This document shows positions 1 through 8,151 of a stretch of DNA of 64,000 nt, one piece after another. Both the position numbers and the translations under genes were made by a program. The notes under the pieces are model-generated. The model was given only the letters and a program-made list of their open reading frames with translations, had not been told where the DNA came from and did no database searches. The DNA comes from an uncultured Eubacterium sp. (GTDB lineage Bacteria; Bacillota; Clostridia; Lachnospirales; Lachnospiraceae): positions 10,846 to 74,845 of the forward strand of contig CAJUBQ010000012.1 in assembly GCA_910584595.1 (NCBI GenBank), given 5' to 3'. The number at the start of each line of letters is the position of its first letter. Position 1 is the first letter of the stretch.

Positions 1-134
1 GTTTTATTTTCTGTGATTTGGATAGTTTCTTCGGTCTGCATTATCTGTGGTTGGGAAAAGGTAACTGTACATACAAGTACTCCCGCTGCACCGGCAACTG
101 CAATTCCTTGTACCAGTTTCTTATTTCCTCGCAT
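1..134 (-). CDS. Secreted/anchored protein, N-terminal part only (gene runs off the window)
   Basis: The first 44 codons of a minus-strand gene are visible. The ATG at 134 follows a strong GGAGGT ribosome binding site (spacing about 8). The visible protein starts MRGNKKLVQGIAVAGAAG, a short basic N-terminus, then a hydrophobic stretch (residues about 7-25) that looks like a signal peptide or N-terminal anchor, then a Gln/Thr/Glu-rich segment. Residue 22 is a Cys in the context GVLVCTV, which is not a clean lipobox. The rest lies outside the window, so no function can be assigned. Confidence 0.75.
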   Translation of the reverse strand, partial: MRGNKKLVQGIAVAGAAGVLVCTVTFSQPQIMQTEETIQITENK

Positions 135-345
135 AATAATAAACCTCCGTTTTTCCATGAATAAAACATAATTTCTTAATTACATTTTTGTTCTATTTTA
201 TTCATTTTTTATTACATTTGTTACAACTTTATTACGATTGCATTCTAACACTTTGTAATCATTTTGTCAAATTTTTTTATAATTTTTTTTATGGGAAATT
301 TTTCCTGAGATAATTTTTTACTTGAAAACGAAGAAAAACAGCAAT

Positions 346-383
346 AAAAAAAGGAATGACAGTCTCCCATCAATCCTTTTTTT
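346..383 (-). terminator. Rho-independent terminator downstream of pgi
   Basis: A run of seven A plus GGA pairs with TCC plus seven T, with a further TGA/TCA pairing inside and a roughly 10-base loop. It lies about 70 bases after the pgi stop codon. The A/T-flanked stem could work in both directions. The rest of the 316-base gap 135-450 is very AT-rich and shows only short TTGTAAC-type repeats and no convincing gene. Confidence 0.7.
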
Positions 384-450
384 GTAAAATATGATAACTT
401 ATTGTAACAAGTTGTAACAGATTGCTTGTCCAAACTATTACATCGGCCTG

Positions 451-1797
451 TTATAATCTCTTTAACAGCTCTTCTTTTTCTGCTTCATAACCAGGCTTGC
501 CTAAAAGTGCAAACATATTCTTCTTATAACTTTCCACACCTGGCTGATTAAATGGATTTACTCCCAGTAAATATCCGCTTATGCCACATGCAAATTCAAA
601 AAAGTACATCAATTCACCCAAATAAAACTCATTTTGCTCAGGAATGCGCACCATCAGATTTGGCACATTACCATCTGTATGCGCTAAAATCGTTCCATTC
701 ATAGCATTCTTGTTAACAAAATCCATATCTTTTCCTGCCAGATAGTTCAAGCCATCGAGATCTACGGCTTCTTCCTTGATTTCAATACGGCAGCGTGGCT
801 CTTCCACATTCAGAACCGTCTCATACATAATTCTGGAACCATCTTGAATAAACTGTCCCATAGAATGTAAGTCTGTAGTCAAATCTACAGAAGCCGGGAA
901 AATACCTTTTTGGTCTTTACCTTCTGACTCACCGTATAATTGTTTCCACCATTCAGATACATAGTGAAGGCTTGGTTCATAATTAGCCAATACTTCCACT
1001 GATTTGCCTTTTCTGTGTAAAATATTACGGATTGCTGCATACTGCAAAGCTGCATTATCCTCAAAACTGCTTTCAAGCGCCAGTTTTCTTCCTTCTGCTG
1101 CACCTTCCATCAGTTTTGTAATATCAGCTCCGCTAACTGCAATCGGAAGCAGACCAACAGCTGTCAATACGGAAAATCTACCGCCAACATCATCAGGAAC
1201 GACAAATGTCTCATATCCTTCTTCATCAGAAAGACTCTTTAATGCTCCCCGCGCTTTGTCTGTGGTAGCATAAATTCTCTTTGCAGTTTCTTCCTTACCA
1301 TATTTTTTCTCCAGCATTTCTTTAAAAATGCGGAATGCAATTGCCGGTTCTGTTGTTGTGCCGGATTTGGAAATTACATTTACAGAAAAATTTCTATCTC
1401 CAATTACATCAATCAAACCCTGTACATATGAACCGCTAATACTATTGCCTACATAGTAAATTTCCGGAGTTTTACGCATTTCTTTTGGAATATTGTTATA
1501 AAAACCATGTCTTAAAAACTCAATTGCAGCTCTTGCACCCAGATAAGAACCACCTATTCCGATAACTACAAGCACATCAGAATCTGACTGAATCTTTTCA
1601 GCTGCTTTTTGAATACGGCTAAACTCTTCCTTATCATAATCTACCGGAAGATCAATCCAGCCAAGAAAATCATTTCCCGCACCGGTTTTCGATACAAGAA
1701 GTTCCTTTGCATCATTTACCAATTTGGTCATATAACTTACTTCTTCTTCACTGATAAATCCAGCTGCTTTTGAGTAATCAAATGTAATTTTGCTCAT
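451..1797 (-). CDS. pgi: Glucose-6-phosphate isomerase
   Basis: This cytoplasmic enzyme interconverts glucose-6-phosphate and fructose-6-phosphate. At 448 aa it has the usual length for Firmicute PGI. Two SIS-type sugar-phosphate regions are visible: [12 protein letters not shown] near residue 80 and [12 protein letters not shown] near 142. Both family signatures are present: [14 protein letters not shown] near 203 and [14 protein letters not shown] near 420. The [10 protein letters not shown] segment near 290 carries the expected catalytic Glu. The start ATG at 1797 follows an AAGGAG site. The gene is alone, with its own terminator at 346-383. Function follows from family knowledge and the sequence shows no anomaly. 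Confidence 0.97.
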   Translation of the reverse strand: MSKITFDYSKAAGFISEEEVSYMTKLVNDAKELLVSKTGAGNDFLGWIDLPVDYDKEEFSRIQKAAEKIQSDSDVLVVIGIGGSYLGARAAIEFLRHGFYNNIPKEMRKTPEIYYVGNSISGSYVQGLIDVIGDRNFSVNVISKSGTTTEPAIAFRIFKEMLEKKYGKEETAKRIYATTDKARGALKSLSDEEGYETFVVPDDVGGRFSVLTAVGLLPIAVSGADITKLMEGAAEGRKLALESSFEDNAALQYAAIRNILHRKGKSVEVLANYEPSLHYVSEWWKQLYGESEGKDQKGIFPASVDLTTDLHSMGQFIQDGSRIMYETVLNVEEPRCRIEIKEEAVDLDGLNYLAGKDMDFVNKNAMNGTILAHTDGNVPNLMVRIPEQNEFYLGELMYFFEFACGISGYLLGVNPFNQPGVESYKKNMFALLGKPGYEAEKEELLKRL

Positions 1798-1941
1798 ATT
1801 TAATCTCCTTATTGTTTTGTTTTACACAGTTTTCTCCTGAACTGCTATTGTATCATAACTATTATCCATTTTAACAAAATACAGCAAAATCCGCAAGCTG
1901 TTTTGGCAATTTTTAACAATTTAACTTAGGAACTGTTCCGT

Positions 1942-2340
1942 TTAATCAAATATCTCCTGCAATACCGTATCTAATAATTCTTCCTCTTTTCTTTGTTTTT
2001 TATGCGCAAGTGTAACCCGCATATTTTCTTCCTGCCTGCTTCTTAATGGTTGTTCAACTGTCAGATGTGTTTCTCCTTCTTTACCTTCTCCCTCATTTTC
2101 CGAATGTATCTTAATCCCTGTTCCTATTTCTGTTTCTTCTGTCTCTAATTTTTCATCCGTATCTTCACGAAATACCACATTTAAGTATCTCTGCAGCCAA
2201 TGTCCCGCGCGGCCCAGCCTTTTGTTAATTCGGCGTGTTTGTCCGATATGTATAAGCTCTAATACTACCGCTACTAAAATCAGGGCAGCAGTTATCAGTT
2301 GTACCTGTGACACTGCAAATGTCAAAATCTGATCGAACAT
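1942..2340 (-). CDS. Small single-span membrane protein, unknown function
   Basis: The product is a 132-aa protein I do not recognise. Residues about 10-31 form one hydrophobic helix (ITAALILVAVVLELIHIG), followed by a strongly basic stretch (RRINKRLGRAGHW) and then a long charged, Glu-rich cytoplasmic tail (about residues 60-132), probably disordered. This fits a bitopic protein with its C-terminus inside. The ATG at 2340 follows AAGGAAG with 8-9 bases spacing. An 11-bp inverted repeat lies just upstream (2353-2396). No neighbour explains its role. Confidence 0.6.
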   Translation of the reverse strand: MFDQILTFAVSQVQLITAALILVAVVLELIHIGQTRRINKRLGRAGHWLQRYLNVVFREDTDEKLETEETEIGTGIKIHSENEGEGKEGETHLTVEQPLRSRQEENMRVTLAHKKQRKEEELLDTVLQEIFD

Positions 2341-2352
2341 ACCTCAAACTTC

Positions 2353-2396
2353 CTTTCTACTATAATTTACGGGATATATATCATGATAGTAGAAAG
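2353..2396. promoter_or_regulatory. 11-bp inverted repeat upstream of the small membrane protein gene
   Basis: CTTTCTACTAT at 2353-2363 is exactly complementary to ATAGTAGAAAG at 2386-2396, with a 22-base AT-rich spacer. It sits immediately before the ribosome binding site of the gene starting at 2340. It could form a hairpin in the 5' leader or be a dyad operator. No T-run follows on the minus strand, so it is not a classical terminator. Confidence 0.45.
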
Positions 2397-2482
2397 CGAT
2401 TGCGGATATTGTCGAAGGCAGTATGTAAAACAGCTTGTTTCATGGCGGTCATTTATAATCAACATACATATTCTAATGCCTG

Positions 2483-3733
2483 CTAAAGTTGATCTGCTTT
2501 TTCAGTAAGAAATCCATTAAAACAGCATCCATATTCTTCATTTAATAATATAATCCGATAGCGGGCATTTTTCGCTTTTATTTCCCTCAATACCTGATTC
2601 TGCATTTTTGAACATTGCGGACAAATCCAAAAAACAGCATTTTTCTTAACATTCATATCTGTCAATCTGCTTTCCCAATTATACATATTTCCACAATTAG
2701 GTACTGAAACCGCCCGTATTTGCGAACTTATCATCTTATAATGATTTTTTAATTCCTTAAAGTGTTTACTTAATCTGATATTGCCCAGCAGCAAAATCCC
2801 CGCTCTGAGCTCAGTCTCTTCAGTACGGTGACAATGACACACATCGTAGTCATTGTACAGCATACACTTTATTGTACATCTTCCGTCATCTTTTTCGATA
2901 TCCGCATGACAAAAATCTTCTTTATCAATAACTATTGCATTCAGTACACAATCTGTCTGTGCTGCAATAATCTCTGTAGGACTGCAGAACATTGTCAATG
3001 TCTCCATACCATGATCGCTAAATGCCTTTCGATATGCAAGCAGCATTTTCATAATCTGTCTTTCATCAATTTTGTCAATCCATACACTTTTTGCATAATG
3101 AAATAAAAAATGTCTGATTCTGAGCAAATCAATACCAAAATATCCAAATTGAAACAGCATTCGGTTGTTAATCATATGTCCTGCTTTCACCACAGGTATA
3201 CGATATCCTTCCATCTCTTCAATGATATCCAGAATTTCTTTATCCTGTGATTCAAAATATATGCCTGGATACATTTCAATTTCAGTTTTTTCAAATATTT
3301 TCCCATTTCCATATATGAAAAAGAATTTTTTCACCTGAGACTTTTTCAAATATAAGTAAGGAGCTTTTATAAATTCAATAATATCCGGATCTTTAATTCC
3401 TTGTCCCTGCATCATTTGCATAATTAGAAAACGCTGTATCGGCGCCACATAAGGGATTACCACCATATCAAGCGCTTCATTTTTAATCGCATGAATTAAT
3501 CGTACTGCATCTTCAAAAGAAAAACTCCCCATAATAAATAAATGAACCGGACTGCCGTTATACAGCATCGGTCCGTTTCCGTTCTGACAATATGTTTCTA
3601 AAGTATTGTGGTTCATTTCACAAGAATACACATAACGTAGCTGCTCCTGCACCCCTTTATCCCATATACATCCTGACATAATAACTGCATTTGATGTATT
3701 TTCGAACAAATAACGAAATAATCTAACGTCCAT
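2483..3733 (-). CDS. Unrecognised 416-aa cytoplasmic protein
   Basis: I do not recognise this family. The protein has no signal peptide or membrane span. Its N-terminal half is rich in aromatic and hydrophobic residues. The C-terminal half holds many cysteines, including CHCHR near residue 305 and WICPQCSKMQ near 373, which may form a metal site. The ATG at 3733 follows an AAGGAG site. It is monocistronic, divergent from murG and separated from it by 189 bases. The length, lack of low-complexity sequence and good start support a real gene. Confidence 0.7.
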   Translation of the reverse strand: MDVRLFRYLFENTSNAVIMSGCIWDKGVQEQLRYVYSCEMNHNTLETYCQNGNGPMLYNGSPVHLFIMGSFSFEDAVRLIHAIKNEALDMVVIPYVAPIQRFLIMQMMQGQGIKDPDIIEFIKAPYLYLKKSQVKKFFFIYGNGKIFEKTEIEMYPGIYFESQDKEILDIIEEMEGYRIPVVKAGHMINNRMLFQFGYFGIDLLRIRHFLFHYAKSVWIDKIDERQIMKMLLAYRKAFSDHGMETLTMFCSPTEIIAAQTDCVLNAIVIDKEDFCHADIEKDDGRCTIKCMLYNDYDVCHCHRTEETELRAGILLLGNIRLSKHFKELKNHYKMISSQIRAVSVPNCGNMYNWESRLTDMNVKKNAVFWICPQCSKMQNQVLREIKAKNARYRIILLNEEYGCCFNGFLTEKADQL

Positions 3734-3863
3734 TTACTTCTCCTTTTGTACCCCCAAAACTGATCTCATTAATAACTACAATCTTTATCTATATTCTATT
3801 CTTTTATTTTGTATTTACAAGTCTTTTTATTCCTGTTTTTTCATATACTTAGAAAATAAAGAT

Positions 3864-3892
3864 TTGACATTTCCCGTATTTGGGTTAATAAT
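3864..3892 (+). promoter_or_regulatory. Likely sigma-A promoter of murG
   Basis: A perfect -35 TTGACA at 3864-3869 is followed by a TAATAAT-like -10 at 3886-3892 (16-base spacer). It lies 31 bases upstream of the murG start codon. The -10 is imperfect. Confidence 0.55.
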
Positions 3893-3922
3893 AGAACTAT
3901 ATTTTGGAGGAAGGACGTTCAA

Positions 3923-4987
3923 ATGAAAAAGATTATTCTAACCGGCGGAGGTACAGCCGGACACGTGACACCTAATATAGCATTGCTTCCGAGACTTCGA
4001 GAAGCCGGATTTGATATTACTTATATCGGATCTTATAATGGCATTGAAAAACAGCTGCTAAAAGAACAAAAAGTACCTTATTATGGCATTTCATCCGGCA
4101 AACTGCGCCGATATTTTGATATTAAGAACTTTTCTGACCCACTAAAAGTAATCAAAGGTTTTGGACAATCTATTCGTCTGATGCGTAAATTAAAGCCGGA
4201 TATCGTATTTTCCAAAGGCGGTTTTGTATCTGTACCGGTAATACTTGCAGCTAAATTTTGCCACATACCATCCATTATACATGAATCAGACCTGACGCCC
4301 GGATTAGCAAATAAACTTGCCATTCCAAATGCAGCCAAAGTATGCTGTAATTTTCCGGAAACATTAAAATATTTGCCGGAAGACAAGGCTGTTCTTACAG
4401 GTTCTCCAATTCGAAAAGAATTGTTGTCAGGAAACAAAGAAAATGCCCGCAAACTTTGTAATTTTACAAAGGAAAAACCTGTTCTTTTTATAGTAGGTGG
4501 AAGCAGCGGATCCAAATTCATCAATGATACAATCCGAGGACTGCTGCCTGAGTTATTAAAATCATACCAAATCATACATATGTGCGGCAAAGGAAATATA
4601 GAAGAATCACTCAACCGGACAGTAGGATACAAACAATTTGAATATATTGGTTCTGAATTAAATGACATTTTTTCACTGGCAGATCTGGTCATATCTCGTG
4701 CAGGAGCCAATTCCATCTGTGAGCTTTTAGCGCTGCACAAACCAAATATTCTAATTCCATTATCTGCCAGCGCCAGCCGCGGAGATCAGATTTTAAACGC
4801 ACAGTCTTTCGAAAAACAAGGATTCAGCGTTGTAATAGAAGAAGAAATCATAACACCGGATAAACTTCTTAATATGATTCACGAAACCTATAAAAACCGC
4901 GAACGCTATATTCGTGCAATGAAACAGAGCAATAGCATAAATTCTGTAGATAAAATTGTATCTATAATAGAAGAAACAGCCAAATAG
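3923..4987 (+). CDS. murG: UDP-GlcNAc:lipid I GlcNAc transferase (MurG)
   Basis: MurG adds GlcNAc to undecaprenyl-pyrophosphoryl-MurNAc-pentapeptide (lipid I) to make lipid II on the inner face of the membrane. The 354-aa protein is full length. The N-terminal glycine-rich loop TGGGTAGHVTPN is at residues 7-18, followed by the lipid-binding-side motif FSKGGFVSVPV near 93. The C-terminal GT-B domain has VGGSSGSKFIN near 192 and the nucleotide-binding RAGANSICELLALHKPN near 258. The ATG at 3923 follows GGAGGA. It stands alone here rather than in a division/cell-wall cluster, a known arrangement for clostridial second copies or relocated murG genes. Confidence 0.95.
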   Translation: MKKIILTGGGTAGHVTPNIALLPRLREAGFDITYIGSYNGIEKQLLKEQKVPYYGISSGKLRRYFDIKNFSDPLKVIKGFGQSIRLMRKLKPDIVFSKGGFVSVPVILAAKFCHIPSIIHESDLTPGLANKLAIPNAAKVCCNFPETLKYLPEDKAVLTGSPIRKELLSGNKENARKLCNFTKEKPVLFIVGGSSGSKFINDTIRGLLPELLKSYQIIHMCGKGNIEESLNRTVGYKQFEYIGSELNDIFSLADLVISRAGANSICELLALHKPNILIPLSASASRGDQILNAQSFEKQGFSVVIEEEIITPDKLLNMIHETYKNRERYIRAMKQSNSINSVDKIVSIIEETAK

Positions 4988-4996
4988 CCCGTTTTT

Positions 4997-5063
4997 AGAA
5001 TCCAGTCCTTCACATATGAAATCGTATCCTTATCGCAACAATATTTTCGACGGACTGGATTCT
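4997..5063. terminator. Inverted repeat between convergent murG and the HIT gene, probable bidirectional terminator
   Basis: AGAATCCAGTCC (4997-5008) is perfectly complementary to GGACTGGATTCT (5052-5063). The loop is 43 bases. It lies between the stop codons of two convergent genes and is flanked by short T/A runs. The long loop lowers confidence in efficient termination. Confidence 0.5.
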
Positions 5064-5068
5064 ATTCT

Positions 5069-5497
5069 TTAATTTTCAGCATCCAATGCTAATATTTTAC
5101 AAATATGGTCCTGTTCTTCATCTGTAAATTGCTCATGCGTCCAATTTAACAAATCGTTATTTTTCATCCCAATATATCTTGGAATCAAATGCATATGGAA
5201 ATGAAAAACCGTCTGTCCTGCTACTTCACCATTATTTTGCAGCAAATTTAATCCGTCACAATCCAATACTGCCGTCATATGACCTGCTAATCTTTTTGCT
5301 AATTTTGTTGCTTTTGCAAGTAATTCTTCACTGATTTCGTAAATATTTGCGCAATGTTCTTTCGGCAGAATCAATGCATGTCCTTTGGAAGCCGGATTTG
5401 CATCCAATATTACTTTAAAATCGTCATCTTCATAAATTGCTCTGGATGGAATTTCTCCCGCTATAATCTTACAAAAAATACAATTATCGTCTCTCAT
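5069..5497 (-). CDS. HIT-family nucleotide-binding hydrolase
   Basis: The 142-aa protein belongs to the histidine-triad family of cytoplasmic nucleoside phosphoramidate or dinucleotide hydrolases. The N-terminal DNCIFCKIIAGEIPS has the paired CxxC of the Hint/HinT-like branch. The triad HFHMH is at residues 99-103 (H99, H101, H103 as H-x-H-x-H). Length is typical. The ATG at 5497 follows GAAGGAGA. The substrate cannot be predicted from sequence. It is monocistronic and divergent from the histidine kinase gene. Confidence 0.93.
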   Translation of the reverse strand: MRDDNCIFCKIIAGEIPSRAIYEDDDFKVILDANPASKGHALILPKEHCANIYEISEELLAKATKLAKRLAGHMTAVLDCDGLNLLQNNGEVAGQTVFHFHMHLIPRYIGMKNNDLLNWTHEQFTDEEQDHICKILALDAEN

Positions 5498-5542
5498 TTT
5501 CTGTCTCCTTCTTTGATTATTTAAAACCCTTACAATTTATCA

Positions 5543-5571
5543 TTGTAATAAAAAGTAAAAAATGCTAGAAT
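5543..5571 (+). promoter_or_regulatory. Likely sigma-A promoter of the orphan histidine kinase
   Basis: TTGTAA at 5543-5548 and TAGAAT at 5566-5571 are separated by exactly 17 bases, 36 bases upstream of the start codon. Confidence 0.5.
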
Positions 5572-5606
5572 TTAACAATAATAACATTGTATAGGGGGTT
5601 TTTACT

Positions 5607-6236
5607 ATGAATTCATTGGATTACCAACACGTTTTTCACGAAATCAAAAACACAGTTACCTTAATTAACAGTTCCGCACAATTGCTGAACACAAAATGCC
5701 CGCAGTTAAACACAGAACCTTACTGGGATAATATCAAACATGAAATTTCTTATCTAAAGAACATGGTTCTTGAAATATCACAAGCCGGCAACGCAGATCA
5801 TCTGCAAAAACAATTATTGGATATAAATTCTCTTCTGGAAGATATTTGCCGATTTATGAAAGATGCATATTCTGAATTAGAATGGAATTTGCAGCTGGAA
5901 CATCCTCTCCCTTTTGTAAACGCTGACAATATAAAATTAAAACAAGCCATATTAAATTTGCTGAAAAATTCTGCTGAAGCTGACTCTGAATACATTACTA
6001 TAAGAACACAAAGTAAAGATACAAATGTGCAGATTACAATTGCTGACTGCGGCGGTGGTATTCCTCCAACATTAGAAGAAAAAGTCTTTGATCTTTTTAC
6101 TACTTCCAAAGAACAAGGTACCGGATTAGGTCTTGCAATTGCACGACAAATTATTGAATCACACTGTGGCAGTCTTCTCTTAGATAATCGTCCTGGCGAA
6201 GGATGCACTTTTACAATTATTCTCCCTGCTGCATAA
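5607..6236 (+). CDS. Minimal soluble histidine kinase without a sensor domain
   Basis: This 209-aa protein has only the kinase core. An H-box HEIKNTVTLI is at residues 11-20 (H11 is the predicted phospho-acceptor). The N-box NLLKNSAEA is at 117-125, the G1 box DCGGGIP at 147-153 and the G2 box GTGLGLAIA at 171-179. There is no membrane span, PAS or HAMP domain, so it is cytoplasmic and must sense through partners or small N-terminal contacts. It resembles the sporulation/phosphorelay class of HisKA kinases. No response regulator is adjacent, so it is an orphan. RBS GGGGG precedes the ATG. Confidence 0.88.
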   Translation: MNSLDYQHVFHEIKNTVTLINSSAQLLNTKCPQLNTEPYWDNIKHEISYLKNMVLEISQAGNADHLQKQLLDINSLLEDICRFMKDAYSELEWNLQLEHPLPFVNADNIKLKQAILNLLKNSAEADSEYITIRTQSKDTNVQITIADCGGGIPPTLEEKVFDLFTTSKEQGTGLGLAIARQIIESHCGSLLLDNRPGEGCTFTIILPAA

Positions 6237-6269
6237 ATATAGCTTCATGCAGCTACGTAGCTTTTTATG

Positions 6270-6320
6270 ATACATCTTGCTGCCAGAAAGCTCAAAACCT
6301 ATCTGGCAGTCAGAATGTAT
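6270..6320. terminator. Hairpin between convergent kinase and flavoprotein genes
   Basis: CTGCCAGA (6280-6287) pairs with TCTGGCAG (6302-6309), and ATACATCT/AGAATGTAT extend the stem outwards. It lies between two convergent stop codons. T-runs are weak, so it is a possible bidirectional terminator. Confidence 0.4.
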
Positions 6321-6331
6321 TCATGAAAATA

Positions 6332-7336
6332 TTATCCAAAAATAAATATATCATCTAACATTCGTAATGTCTTAAAATTTCCCTTTGCTGTCAATTCACC
6401 AGTCATAAATGCTCGCTGAAACGTCATCTTTCCTGCTATGATACGTTCCAGTACATCCGTAGTCATCTTTGCATATACATCCACACCATCCTGTTTACCA
6501 TAACTGCATTTCAACTGATCTTCATCAACTTCGATTGTTAATGGCTTTCTTTTTCCATCAATAATAAATAAATATTTTGCTTTAAAATCCGCCTGCGGTT
6601 TAAAATGCGACTCCAGATCTTCGATATATGGCACTACAGGTTCGTCATCTTCAACAATCTTATCTTTATCCAACAATCCTTTAAATTTATTTGCCAGTTC
6701 TTCAATATCTTCCTTTTGCTTTTTCACATACGTATCATCAGATACATATTTAGATAACTGTTCGCTTTCTTGCGGGGTTAATCCCAAATCCTGTGTACGA
6801 AGCACAGTCTTTGTTACCGCCTGATTGCTGTTCGGTAAACTCTTCATTTTCTGTGAAATCGTGCGATACAGATTTTCAGCTTTTTTTTCAATAATAACCG
6901 AATAATCCTGATTCATTTCAAATGTCAGCAAATCAGCAACATATCCGCACAATCCCGCACATGGCAGTCCACCTAACATCTCCCATGCATTCGCAAGCGT
7001 CAACTCTCCTTCCCGCTCACCATAAGCAGTTGACATTACAACAGGCTGCATATAAGTCTGACTGATTTTTTCTTTGTCGCCATACAACCAACATGCATCT
7101 AAGAATTGCTGCATATAGCCACCAATGCCCAGCCATTCCACTGTTGTAGCAAGTATAATCCCATCTGCTTCTTTTATTGTCTGCGGAAGCGTTGCAATAC
7201 TATTTTTTTGTTCATAAATATTATAACGATCCACTGTCACGCGCAATTCTTCTAAAACTTGCTGCATTTTATTAATTACATACAAAGACGGATCGTCTAA
7301 CACACCCCTGCCGCCATAATAAATATTTACTTTCAT
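6332..7336 (-). CDS. Flavodoxin-like NAD(P)H-FMN oxidoreductase domain fused to SCP2-like domain
   Basis: The 334-aa protein starts with a flavodoxin-like fold (about residues 1-190). It opens with the MKVNIYYGGRG strand and loop, and ILATTVEWLGIGGYMQQFLD fits the FMN-contacting region of NADPH-dependent FMN reductases. A charged linker (about 190-245) leads to a C-terminal SCP2 sterol-carrier-like domain (about 250-334), recognisable from ITTDVLERIIAGKMTFQRAFMTG-type spacing (shown here as MTTDVLERII and MTFQRAFMTG). The combination occurs in anaerobic Firmicutes, but the substrate is unknown. It is monocistronic, with the ATG at 7336 after an AGGTAG site. Confidence 0.75.
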   Translation of the reverse strand: MKVNIYYGGRGVLDDPSLYVINKMQQVLEELRVTVDRYNIYEQKNSIATLPQTIKEADGIILATTVEWLGIGGYMQQFLDACWLYGDKEKISQTYMQPVVMSTAYGEREGELTLANAWEMLGGLPCAGLCGYVADLLTFEMNQDYSVIIEKKAENLYRTISQKMKSLPNSNQAVTKTVLRTQDLGLTPQESEQLSKYVSDDTYVKKQKEDIEELANKFKGLLDKDKIVEDDEPVVPYIEDLESHFKPQADFKAKYLFIIDGKRKPLTIEVDEDQLKCSYGKQDGVDVYAKMTTDVLERIIAGKMTFQRAFMTGELTAKGNFKTLRMLDDIFIFG

Positions 7337-7413
7337 ATGCTACCTCTCATTTGTATGCTCTCCTCTTATTTAACATAGTATATAGATTTTTAAAAAGAAT
7401 TTCAAGTGTTCTC

Positions 7414-8052
7414 TTATCTTCTATACAAAACAATACATAAAAAGAATCCTCCAAGAACTCCGCCAGCGTGTGCCCAATTATCTACTCCCGCAGTTGTAAT
7501 TCCATAATACAGGCACAAAAGAATCATAAATAACAATCCTTTTGTTGTAAGTCCTTCAATTTTTCCCTTATTACGGATCGCTGCCCAGGCCAAAGCGCCT
7601 ATAATTCCAAAAACAGCGCCCGAAGCGCCTGCACAAACTGCATAGGCGCCCGTACGAACCATAACATAAAATGACAATAAATTCCCAGCGAACCCCGCAC
7701 CTATATAAATCATCAAATAACGTAGCGATCCAACTGCTGCCTCCAATTTACTCCCTGCTGCTGCCAAAAGAATCATATTATTAGCCAGGTGTTCAGCGCC
7801 AAAATGTAAAAACATTGCAGTAAATAATCGATAACTTTCACCATTACGCACAAGTTCCGGATACATTCCTCCATATTCAGCAATAAAAGCGCCATCCAAA
7901 GTATTCCCTATCAGCTCCAGAATACACCAGACTGCCACATTAATAATCACTACAGCAATTGTAACAACCGGGCGTTTTTTCTGACATAAGTCTTCCTTCC
8001 AATCTGAATCATGCAAAGTATCTAATCTCACCCTTCTGCTTTTATATCGCAA
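7414..8052 (-). CDS. Rhomboid-family intramembrane serine protease
   Basis: The 212-aa protein has a short basic cytoplasmic N-terminus and about six membrane helices. The rhomboid hallmarks are present: HFGAEHLANN around residues 83-92, the GASG nucleophile motif with Ser144, and the general-base His195 in DNWAHAGG. It should cleave transmembrane segments of membrane proteins. Substrates are unknown. It lies downstream of the tad operon in the same direction with a 99-base gap, so co-transcription is possible but not shown. A role in processing pilus components would be speculation. Confidence 0.92.
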   Translation of the reverse strand: MRYKSRRVRLDTLHDSDWKEDLCQKKRPVVTIAVVIINVAVWCILELIGNTLDGAFIAEYGGMYPELVRNGESYRLFTAMFLHFGAEHLANNMILLAAAGSKLEAAVGSLRYLMIYIGAGFAGNLLSFYVMVRTGAYAVCAGASGAVFGIIGALAWAAIRNKGKIEGLTTKGLLFMILLCLYYGITTAGVDNWAHAGGVLGGFFLCIVLYRR

Positions 8053-8151
8053 CTATGACAGCAATGCAATAGTAATCGTACAGGAAATCTAACTTGTTAC
8101 ATACAATGTCATATGTTACTGAGAAAAACATATCACGTCCTTGCTGCACTG

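Noticed and set aside
245..433. 62-codon minus-strand frame downstream of pgi
   Set aside because: It crosses the pgi terminator and is Lys/Phe/Ser-rich from AT-rich DNA, with no RBS.
1847..1877. pgi promoter
   Set aside because: A TACAAT -10 is visible but every possible -35 is weak or badly spaced, so it is not listed as a feature.
4081..4740. 219-codon frame antisense to murG
   Set aside because: Complete overlap with a certain gene, no RBS, no recognisable fold.
6241..6265. AGCTACGTAGCT palindrome followed by T5 as the kinase terminator
   Set aside because: The palindrome has no loop, so only a short stem could form. The hairpin at 6280-6309 is a better candidate.
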